DNA of 64,000 bases from Halichondria panicea (Eukaryota > Porifera > Demospongiae > Suberitida > Halichondriidae): contig NC_087389.1 in assembly GCF_963675165.1 (NCBI RefSeq), positions 5,120,120 to 5,184,119 on the forward strand, in the 5' to 3' direction. Shown in pieces: positions 1 to 9,200 of this stretch; within the stretch, counting starts at the first letter, position 1; each line of letters starts with the position of its first letter. Position numbers and translations under genes: made by a program. A model generated the notes under the pieces. That model was given only the letters and a program-made list of their open reading frames with translations. It was not told the DNA's origin and ran no database searches.

Positions 1-3
1 CAA

Positions 4-624
4 TTAATTATTATTTCTGCTGACAGACACACATGTAGGCACAAAGCTATAGACATTTTTGTTTTGATTTTGCTCACTTGCTTGCTGCACATTGGCCACA
101 CTGGAGGTCACAGTTCCCACAGTGTTGGTCGCTAGGCAACTATATTCCCCTGCATCACTGGCCAGAACAAGATACCAGGGTACGTTGGCTCCACCTATGA
201 GGGAGTTGTCTCGCAACCAGCCGTAGGTGATGGGGGAGGGGCCAGTCGCTGAGCAGGTGAGGTTAGTGGTCTCCCCTGAGGCTATGACAGACGATTGGGG
301 GTGAAGGGTGAATGAGGGGAGTTGAGAGGGACTCTGTCCAGCAACTGTGTGTGTGTGTGTGTGTGGGGGGGGGGGAGGGGGCAGAACACAATTATAGTCA
401 GTAATATAGTAGTAAAAGTGGTATACATACGCGTACAGGAAAAGATACAGGCTCAGTGCAGAATATGTACACCCACATGCACAGCACCTACATATTAAAC
501 ATACATTTAGTAGGGTAGTACTAGACTACGTACAAAGGTAGCTTTGCATATCAATGGCTATCCCCTTACCTCCAGTGTAGAGGAGACTGCTCAAGCTCAC
601 CAGTACAACAGCACAGGCAAGCAT
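4..624 (-). CDS. Ig-domain secreted or receptor protein, 5' part, two exons
   Basis: I assembled this gene from two exons. Exon 1 (624 down to 570) encodes a hydrophobic signal peptide starting MLACAVVLVSLSSLL and ends at a GTAAGG donor. Exon 2 starts at 344 after a CACAG acceptor behind a long CA tract. The joined frame is exact (phase 1) and gives one Ig-like domain with the classic landmarks: Cys in NLTC, Trp in YGWLRD, and DAGEYSC. Reading straight on gives a stop at 4-6 and a 131-residue protein. There is, however, a good GTGAGC donor at 77-72, which would make exon 2 a symmetric phase 1-1 exon, the usual form of Ig-domain exons. The gene therefore probably continues left of the window, for example as a multi-Ig receptor. 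It is unrelated to the beta-helix family that follows. The Ig identity is solid; the exon ends are inferred. Confidence 0.75.
346..381. repeat. GT/G-rich microsatellite in intron
   Basis: A run of GT dinucleotides passes into a G-run with one A. On the minus strand this is the C/CA-rich tract just upstream of the exon 2 acceptor of the Ig gene, so it may act as its pyrimidine-rich tract. Confidence 0.8.
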
Positions 625-1188
625 TTTTGTAGACTTGAAAAATCACAGACTGCAAACAAAATTAATGTTTAGAATTTAGGCAGTCACAAAAACAGTGAAA
701 CTTATGCTGAATAGGGATATTCCCAACTGCAAACAGCGTGCCTATACCTAGCTACGCTCACATTTCCTCCTCACAGCTCTTCAGTGCAGTGTACGCTACT
801 AATATAATACTAGTAAAGAACTCTAACCTTTCCTTGAGACACAGCACGCTGTCTTATAATCTTCGAGCTATTTTTGTGGGTTGCAAAAAGTGGGAGGGTC
901 TCAAATAGTTTGCAAATAGTATAGCTCAGACACAACGCTATTCATACACTGTAAAAATCTTAGTCTAGCTAGCTAGCTACGGTAGCTGCACAATAACATT
1001 ATTGCCTATGCCCACTCTGCAGCTGGTCTCTATGTATTGTTACACTACATACATGTAAATGCACTCAAGCACGAATCAAATGTAATTATAACAAAGGCAG
1101 TAGTCTACAATTATAGGGAGGGTAGAACAAAAGCAGAAAATCACATAACTATTCCAAATATATTATTGTCATCATGTTTCAATCCATG
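625..1188. other. Intergenic spacer with family 3' block
   Basis: I see no gene here. It contains a short AGCT-rich stretch at about 967-985. At 1010-1031 is a copy of the CCCACTCTGCAGCTGGTCTC block that also lies downstream of the other minus-strand family members, about 160 bases beyond the end of the displaced gene 1 tail. Confidence 0.6.
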
Positions 1189-1637
1189 TCAGTATACACC
1201 GGATGATTTAGAGCTATTAGTAGTGTTAGGAGTGGCATTACTTCCACCAGATTGAAACCCTGAAGACACCGTCAACTTCGCGCCACTTCCATTTGAAGTG
1301 TTTGTATTGTTAGGACTCGGCCTTCGATTTTCTCTCTGCAAATACCATGATCTCCTATTTTCTTCAGCTCTATCGAAGAGATCATTGTCAGAATAATGAT
1401 CAGCGGGGTTGAGCAAAGGTTGTTCTTCCTCAAGAACTGGCTCACCACAGAACTTGCGGAAACAGTTGATAACCGGCCTGAGCCTATACACTGCAAAATA
1501 GTACACTCTTCTCTTATGGAGGACTAGCCAGCACAAGTACAGGACAAAATACACCATCGGTAGCCAAATTAGAATCACACCAAGAGCAAAGAACACGAAA
1601 GGATAGTCAGTCCGTACATTGGCAAGATGTTGAACAT
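1189..1637 (-). pseudogene. Displaced 3' end of gene 1 (last TM and tail)
   Basis: In a different frame from the main body, this stretch encodes the expected rest of gene 1: FFALGVILIWLPMVYFVLY (ninth membrane segment), a basic juxtamembrane stretch, CGEPVLEEEQPLLNP with its acidic dileucine motif, DLFDRAEEN, and a Ser/Asn/Gly-rich end SSKSSGVY. It aligns collinearly with genes 2 and 3. It can be translated from gene 1 only if the frame is restored by variation, splicing or frameshifting, none of which is visible here. Confidence 0.8.
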
Positions 1638-4600
1638 AGAAATCGAATTTATTAAAACTACATTGAAAAGAATCAAACTGTCCAAGTAGTTGAGAAATTT
1701 TGTTTGGTATGGTTGCTTCCACACTACTAGCATGAGTAAAAGGACTACGAATATGAGTTGCCATAATCGCAAAAACACTCTATTGCTTGAGAATACGTAA
1801 ATGAGAAAGATTATTAACCGAAACAGGAAATATATTCCGGTGAAATATTTACCGTTTGTTTTATAACAGCCTCTAAATGCATCCAAAAAGATATTGATTT
1901 TTAGAGTAGGCCAATATCTGTTCAAGAAATAAAACTTCGGCTGATCGATTAGCCAGTTCATAAAGTCGAGTGGTCCCAACAGGAGCAGGGGAAGTAGGAC
2001 CGCAACAAAGATAAAGATAGTGATTGCTAATAAGCCGTAGGGCAACACATAGTCTTTCTGTCCAAAGTAATACTGTCCAGCGTACAAGACGAGCGTGATG
2101 TTGGGTGTAGCACCATCTTGGTCAAATAGATCAATAGTGGTGAAGAGCTTAGTTGAAGTTAAACTGAATTTTGTATACGAGAGAAACATAAAACTGACAA
2201 AAGCATGAATTAATGGCCTTTCAGTGGGCTTGTTCATGTTGTTAACGGTAACCGTTGTACTGACATCACCAATCCTTCTTCTTTTTTTGAAAACCTTGAA
2301 GCTTTTGAGTGGCATTAGTAGGCGAATGATGATTATCAGTAGTAAGGGGAAAGCAGCAACGGCATAATCCAGGCAAATCACATCCAATGCATTAAGGTTT
2401 TCACGAATACAAAATGGCTCCATAAATTGAGAGAAAGTATTTAGATTGAATATGCCATAAGAAATTTGATATGCATTTCGAATCTTGTGAAGAGAATCAT
2501 CACTCTTGAAATAGGTCAAATCAATTACCCCGGAGCCTATCAACTGAGCATAGAGAATGAAACCTACTAAAGGACCACTCATTAATCGAATATCAAAGTA
2601 GATTATAATCACAAATATGACGAGGTAAGGCAAATATGTGAGTCCAAGATAAGCAACAACATTGAGGGCAACATTTGTAGTGTTTCTATTGCACTGAACA
2701 CAGTTGTAGTCGAAAGTATTCACGGCTGTAGAGTAATTCTTCAAACATTCACCACACAGTGGACCAGTACGATGGAGATGTGAGCATTGATTGTAGTCAA
2801 GGCGATCGTACCTCTGGGAAATAGGAAAGGCGTCTATTTCAGTATACCTATGCAACAATGCGGTGCTTGCCATATATAGCTTAGTGTTATTGTACGCAGG
2901 CACAACTCCAATCCAGTAACCATTTCGAATCTCAGAAATCATATTATCCTCGTTGCAAATCAAGTTGCCTCGAAAGGTATTCGGGCGTTTGGGCCCTCCT
3001 ATACACTTGCATGTGCTATTAGCAAGATACTCACTGTCAGAGGAACTCGTTAGAATATAACTAGTAGGCACACTGGCAACAAAACCTGGCGGACACTTTT
3101 GCATTTCTAGATTTACCTCAAATTTCCAATCTCTGTAACCAGCTGTGTTCAAATTCAATGTAATATTTTGGTCTTCACTTCCACTTATACCAACATACTC
3201 GTTAGCTATGTGTGTATATGGCGGTTCAACTTCTGATTTGTGAGGGTTGCTAGTGTAGGCTGTGTATACAGTATTTGGCGACACATTATGACCTAAATCA
3301 TCTGTAGCTACAATTTTCAAGTGAAATGGATGTCCTGGAAAAATTGGTTGGTTGGGATATTCTTGAAGGAAAGACCCTGGGGAAGTGTGAATTTCCTTGC
3401 TACATTTGCTGTTTTTGTACACCCAAGTGGAACTATTCCAGCAGAAAATGTCGGTCACATTAGTCTTATTATTTGTAGCGTCTTGAAACCTAGAGCGGCA
3501 TGGGAGAATTGTTGAGGAGAAAATAGAGTGACCAAGTTTACCAGCTTGATTGCTATCGAAAGTGAACTGGGTATCCCATGTATTAGGGTTTTCAAAGGGG
3601 TCCGCATATTGAAGAAAACATTTAACAGATGAGCGCAAGTCTTCCTTTCCAATGTAATTGTTAAAAATAGCTCCTCCATTAAGACGAGCAAAGTTGTTGG
3701 CAAACAGGAAGGACGTACCTTTACCAATGTTCAGAGTAGCTATTCCTAAAAGAGAGATTGCACCTCCATTTGAACCGCTGTTGTTTTTGAACATTAAATC
3801 AGTTAGATCGCTGATAGTCACTATGGTACCTACTACAGCTAGAGCCGTTTCATTGTTGAAGTGAAAACACATGTACCCTTCAAACGTTACTGGAATTTCC
3901 GATATGTACAAGGCACCAATGCCCATGCTGTACGGTGTTATTTCAGCATTAATGTACAGAATTGTATTGTTGTTAAAAACACACGAGGAAAAATAGGCAG
4001 ATCCTAGTTCCCCTTTGGGATAATAGTTGTCATTGTCCACGCTTACAGCCGAGCCAAGTCTAGCTGAATTGAATTCAAAAGAGCAACCAGAAATACTGGC
4101 TTCAAAAACCTGATGGCGGTGTGAAAATTGTTGATGATGATAAGACAATGATATCGCTCCACCTAACAGCGCTCTATTGCTAATGAAAATGCATTCTTTG
4201 AAAGAGACAGAATTTCTCATCAAAAGTTTGTCCATTAGATGAGTGTAATAGACAACAGAAGACACACGAACTCCACCCCCAGAGCCACCTTTGCTAGATT
4301 GACGAACGTAACAATCATTGTTCGTAAAATGAGAGCTTGTAACATTTACAACATTTTGAATTGTGCTATCAGCTATTGCAATGATTAACCCCGCCCCCCA
4401 GCCTGCACTATTGTGACTGAAACAACAGTCGTTTATAGTAATGGTGTTTTTTTCTGCGGTGCCTTTGAAATAGAGGGAAAGTCCCCCACCACGACCAAGG
4501 GAATAATGGAATTCATTTCTGGGAAGGATTAAATTTGCTGATCCATTTTCACCAGATTGATCTATTGCACGATTGAAGATAAACGAGCAGTTCTCAAAAG

Positions 4601-5348
4601 TGTACACAGCATCACTATTGTTCTCAGTTTGTGTACTGTTTTCACCACAGGTATCGTCTCCCGGCTTACAATAGTTGAACTCCACAGCGAACCCTCCACC
4701 ACCAGATTCGTTTGTATTGCTCTCACTAATCCTATTGTTATCAAAATGTGAGTAGCCGATGTAATTCTCACCCGCCACACTGTACATGACCACACCCACT
4801 GCCTCAGTACTGTTTGAGACACCCGTGCGAGACATATTAACATTGCGACAATTGTAAAAGTACAGGCCAACACGAATCAAAATCAATTGCAAACTGTTCG
4901 ATGTAAAATTTGAGCTAGTACTTGGTCTCCATGCTCCACAATAAAGAAAGCTCACTCCAGTAATGTTAATAGTGGTAGAGTTAATAAATGCCAGTCCAGC
5001 ACCTTCCATGCACTCTACTGTAGCGGTACCATTGTCTCCAACAAAGGCTATTTGGGAACCTTCTGTGAACAACATATTAGTCGCATTATTAGCCAATTTG
5101 TGGTTAGCATTAGAGCTAAGATGGAAGATGGTCGAGTGTTGTTTGTCTGGAAATGCTAAAGCAATATTTATATCACCACAAGGATGCTCCTCGGAGTTAG
5201 TATAGCAGGAGCTATCATTGACGCTATTTGGATTGCCCGGATCAATGTATATTGTGTGTTGGTATTCAGTGGACTGCAAGCATTCACTCCCACAGGAACA
5301 TAGCACCAGAAGAACTACTAGCGCTAGCGGCAGTGTCCTAGGTAGCAT
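1575..5348 (-). CDS. Beta-helix multi-pass membrane protein, gene 1 (C-terminus frameshifted)
   Basis: This member of the main family runs 1257 residues from the ATG at 5348 to a premature stop. The ATG is chosen because MLPRTLPLALVVLLVLC is a signal peptide and matches the starts of genes 2-4; the upstream in-frame codons have no ATG. The order is signal peptide, Asn/Gly-rich parallel beta-helix, linker, Cys-rich module with RTGPLCGEC near residue 855, then eight transmembrane segments. Near 1637/1638 the DNA lacks 10 bases present in gene 2, so the frame shifts just after LINSIS and adds about 20 alien residues before the stop. The ninth membrane segment and cytoplasmic tail are still present in another frame at 1189-1637. 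It is either a recent pseudogene, a truncated protein, or a sequencing error. It is a probable surface receptor-like protein of unknown ligand. Confidence 0.8.
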   Translation of the reverse strand: MLPRTLPLALVVLLVLCSCGSECLQSTEYQHTIYIDPGNPNSVNDSSCYTNSEEHPCGDINIALAFPDKQHSTIFHLSSNANHKLANNATNMLFTEGSQIAFVGDNGTATVECMEGAGLAFINSTTINITGVSFLYCGAWRPSTSSNFTSNSLQLILIRVGLYFYNCRNVNMSRTGVSNSTEAVGVVMYSVAGENYIGYSHFDNNRISESNTNESGGGGFAVEFNYCKPGDDTCGENSTQTENNSDAVYTFENCSFIFNRAIDQSGENGSANLILPRNEFHYSLGRGGGLSLYFKGTAEKNTITINDCCFSHNSAGWGAGLIIAIADSTIQNVVNVTSSHFTNNDCYVRQSSKGGSGGGVRVSSVVYYTHLMDKLLMRNSVSFKECIFISNRALLGGAISLSYHHQQFSHRHQVFEASISGCSFEFNSARLGSAVSVDNDNYYPKGELGSAYFSSCVFNNNTILYINAEITPYSMGIGALYISEIPVTFEGYMCFHFNNETALAVVGTIVTISDLTDLMFKNNSGSNGGAISLLGIATLNIGKGTSFLFANNFARLNGGAIFNNYIGKEDLRSSVKCFLQYADPFENPNTWDTQFTFDSNQAGKLGHSIFSSTILPCRSRFQDATNNKTNVTDIFCWNSSTWVYKNSKCSKEIHTSPGSFLQEYPNQPIFPGHPFHLKIVATDDLGHNVSPNTVYTAYTSNPHKSEVEPPYTHIANEYVGISGSEDQNITLNLNTAGYRDWKFEVNLEMQKCPPGFVASVPTSYILTSSSDSEYLANSTCKCIGGPKRPNTFRGNLICNEDNMISEIRNGYWIGVVPAYNNTKLYMASTALLHRYTEIDAFPISQRYDRLDYNQCSHLHRTGPLCGECLKNYSTAVNTFDYNCVQCNRNTTNVALNVVAYLGLTYLPYLVIFVIIIYFDIRLMSGPLVGFILYAQLIGSGVIDLTYFKSDDSLHKIRNAYQISYGIFNLNTFSQFMEPFCIRENLNALDVICLDYAVAAFPLLLIIIIRLLMPLKSFKVFKKRRRIGDVSTTVTVNNMNKPTERPLIHAFVSFMFLSYTKFSLTSTKLFTTIDLFDQDGATPNITLVLYAGQYYFGQKDYVLPYGLLAITIFIFVAVLLPLLLLGPLDFMNWLIDQPKFYFLNRYWPTLKINIFLDAFRGCYKTNGKYFTGIYFLFRLIIFLIYVFSSNRVFLRLWQLIFVVLLLMLVVWKQPYQTKFLNYLDSLILFNVVLINSISMFNILPMYGLTILSCSLLLV

Positions 5349-6293
5349 TGTTCTGCTGTAATAATGGTGATCATAAAGTAAATTCACAGGTCAGTTTAAA
5401 TGCATAGCGCTATATAATAGCGTAATACAGTAAGGATTAATTACATAGTCTATGTCATAGATCTAGTCAAGTGCTTGTACAGCTTTTTACATATTACCGT
5501 AAAACCTCTATTTAAGGCGACCCTCTAAATAAGCGACACTTGGACGTTTCGCCCATTATAGCACCATATAAATGTTTGTGTACGTATACATTAAAACTCC
5601 ACTTTTGCAAAACGTAATTATTTAAAAATGTCGCTTTAAATTGAGTAGTTTATAAATTATATATCTAGGTGGTCCCATGTTCATGCTATAATGTATATTC
5701 TCTGACTCACTAGCTTAGCTTAGTATAGTGGTAGTTGTTAGCTCTCCAACTTTTTTGGTTCAATCAATGCTGCATCAGTGCTTGTGAAGACAGAGGTGTG
5801 GCTTGAATAGAAGCTATATAACTAGATTACTATGATTACTATGATTACATATGTAAGTATGAAGTTTCTTCTTTCCAGCAGTGCAGTGCAGCTAGAGCTG
5901 TTTTCATGTAATTATACAGTCTAAGAATCTCACACACATGAAAACAAAACAACAGCTAGCTAGAGTAGCCAGCCTTACTACATGAATATGCCTATTATAT
6001 ATATAGCCAATGGCATGCACTGAATCGAATGCAATACAGACAGCCCACTCTGCAGCTGCATGGTCTCTGTAGATAATAATTTAATACGTGTAAGTATAGA
6101 TATAATGCACTCAAGCGTAATTATTAAGCAAGCAAAAATTATAGTGCGAATAATAAAAATAATGACGATTAATAATAATTACGTGTGGGTGGCTATAATT
6201 ACATCTATAAAATTAATAATTATTGGAAATCAATTAACAAAATTACATTGTCATTATTAAGTCAATTATCAGTCCGTGTGCACACCGGATGAC
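5349..6293. other. Intergenic spacer between genes 1 and 2
   Basis: No gene seen. On the minus strand a CAG acceptor lies a few bases upstream of the gene 1 ATG. About 5502-5560 resembles a small dispersed repeat (CCGTAAAACCTCTATTTAAG start). About 5745-5810 is a decayed copy of the promoter/exon-1 block seen upstream of genes 2-4 (CTCTCCAAC and AGAGGTGTGGCTTG are recognisable), but the splice donor is missing. At 6043-6070 is the conserved 3' block of gene 2. Confidence 0.55.
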
Positions 6294-9200
6294 TTAGTTA
6301 GTGTTAGGAGTGGCACTACTTCCACCAGATTGAGCACTTCCACCACTTGAACTGTTTGTATTGTTAGGACTCTTTCGATTCTCTCTCTGCAGACGTCGTG
6401 ATCTCACATTTTCTTCAGCTCTATTGAAGAGATCAGTGTCAGCGTCATAGCTAACTGTATTATCTGAATAAGGAGCGGGATTGAGCAATGGCTGTTCTTC
6501 AACAAGAGCTGGCTCACCACATAGTTTGCGGAAACAGTTGATAACTGGCCTGAGCCTATACACTGCAAGATAGTACACTCTTCTCTTATGGAGGATTAGC
6601 CAGCACAAGTACAAGACAAAATACACCATCGGTAGCCAGATGAGAATCACACCAAGAGCGAAGAACACCCGAGGATATTCACTACGTACTTCGGCAATAT
6701 GTTGAACATGGAGGTAGATAGAAATTGAATTTATTAGAACCACGTTAAAAAGAATCAAACTGTCCAAGCAGTTGAGAAATTTTTTTTGGTATGGTTGCTT
6801 CCATACTACTAGCATGAGTAAAAGGACTACAAATATTAGTTGCCATAATCGCAGTAAAACTTCATTGCTTGAGAATACGTAAATCAGAAAAATTATCAAC
6901 CGAAATAGGAAATAAATTCCAGTGAAATATTTACAGTTTGTTTTATAACAGCCTCTAAATGCATCCAAAAAGATATTGATTCTCAGAGTAGGCCAATACC
7001 TGGTCAAGAAATAAAACTTTGGCTGATCGAGTAGCCAGTTCATGAAGTCGAGTGGTCCCAACAGGAGTAGGGGAAGTAGGACCGCAACAAAGATAAAGAT
7101 TGTGATTGCTAATAAGCCGTACGGCAACACATAATCTTTCTGTCCGAAGTAATATTGCCCAGCGTAATAGATGAGCGTGATGTTGGGTGTAACACCATCT
7201 TGGTCAAATATCTCAGTGGTGGAGAAGAGCTTGGTTGAAGTTAAACTGTACTTTGTATACGAGAGATAGATAAAACCAACAAAAACATGAATTAACGGCT
7301 TTTCAATAGGCTTGTTCATGTTGTTAACGGCAACCGCTGTGCTGACATTACCAATCCTTCTTTTTTTGCTGAAAAACTTGAAACTTCTGAGTGGCATCAG
7401 TAGGCGAATGACGATTATCAGTAGTAAGGGGAAAGCAGCAACGGCATAATCCAAGCAAATCACATCCAATGCATTGAGGTTTTCACGAATACAAAATGGC
7501 TCCATAAATTGAGAGAAAGTGTTCAGATTGAATATACCATAAGCAATTCGATACATTCTCTGAATCTTGTGAGGAGAATCACCACCCTTGAAATAGGGCG
7601 AAGTATTAAGGGTCAAATCAATTACCCCGGAGCCTATCAACTGAGCATAGAGAATGAAACCTACTAAAGGACCACTCATTAATCGAATATCAAAGTAGAT
7701 TATAATCACAAATATGACGAGGTAAGGCAAATATGTGAGTCCAAGATAAGCAACAACATTGAGGGTAAAATTCGTGGTGTTTCTATTGCACTGAACACAG
7801 CTGTAGTCGAAAGTATTCACAGCTGTAGAATAATTCTTCAAACATTCACCACACAGTGGACCAGTACGATGGAGATGTGAGCATTGAATTTTGTCAAGGT
7901 GATCGTACCTTTTGGAAAGACGAAAGGTTTCGTTTTTGGAATATTTATGTACCAATGCGGAGCTTCCCATATATAGCTTAGTGTTATTGTACACAGGCAC
8001 AAATCCAATCCAGTAACCATTTCGAATCTCAGAAATAAGATCATCCTCGTTGCAAATCAAGTTACCTTGAAAGGTTCCTAAACCCCCTCCAATACATTTG
8101 CATGTGGTATTAGCATTATCAGAGGAACTGGCAAAACCTGGCGGACACTTTAGCATTTCTAGATTTATTTCAACATGCCAATCTCTAAAACCATCGGTGT
8201 TCAATATCAATGTAATATTTTGGTTTTCACTTCCACTAATACCAACGTACTGGTCAGATATGTATGCATATGCATGTTGAACTTCTGAAGTTAGAGAACT
8301 GTTAGTGTAGGCCGTATATACAGTACTTGACGACACATCATGGTCCAAATCATCTTTAGCTTCAATATGCAGTTTAAATGTATGTCCTGGAAAAATTGAC
8401 TGGTTCGGTTTATTTTGTCGGAAATACCTTGGGGAAGTGTAAATTTCCTTGCTACATTTGCTGTTTTTGTACACCCAAGTGGAAGTATTCCAGCAGAAAA
8501 TGTCGGTCACATTAGTTATATTATTTGTAGCACGTTGAAACATGGCGCATGGGAGAATTGTTGAGGAGAATATAGACTGACCAAGTTTACCAGCTTGATT
8601 ACTGTCGAAAGTGAACTTGGTATCCCATGTCTTAGGATTTTCAAAGGGATCCGCATATTGAAGAAAACATTTTACAGAGGAGCGCAAGTCTTCTTTTCCA
8701 ATATATTTGTTAAAAATAGCTCCTCCATTAAGACGAGCAAGGTTGTTGGCAAACAGGAAGGACGTACCTTTACCAATGATCAGAGTAGCTATTCCTAAAA
8801 GAGAGATTGCACCTCCATTTGAACCACTGTTGTTTTTGAACTCCAAGTTAGTTTGATCACTGATAGTCACTATGGTACCTACTACAGCTAGAGCTGTTCC
8901 ATTGTTGAAGTGAAAACACATGTACCCTTCAAACGTTACTGGGATTTCCGATACATACAAGGCACCAATCCCCACACTGTACTGCGCTACTTCAGGGTCA
9001 AGATATACAATCGTATTATTATTGAAAACACACGATGAAAAAACGGCAGTTCCTAGTTCCCCTTTGGGATAATAGTGCTCAGTGTCCACGCTTACAGCCG
9101 AGCCAAGTCTAGCTGAATTGGATTCAAAGGAGCAACCAGAAATACTTGCATTGAAAACCTGATGGCGGTGAGAAAACTGCTGATGATGATAAAACAATGC

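Noticed and set aside
3321..5205. Plus-strand reading frames inside gene 1, and similar frames opposite genes 2-7
   Set aside because: They recur at the same relative place opposite every family member and mirror the conserved coding strand; no domain features.
5349..5387. Upstream in-frame extension of gene 1
   Set aside because: Starts only with a non-ATG codon and crosses a likely splice acceptor; the signal peptide begins at the ATG at 5348.
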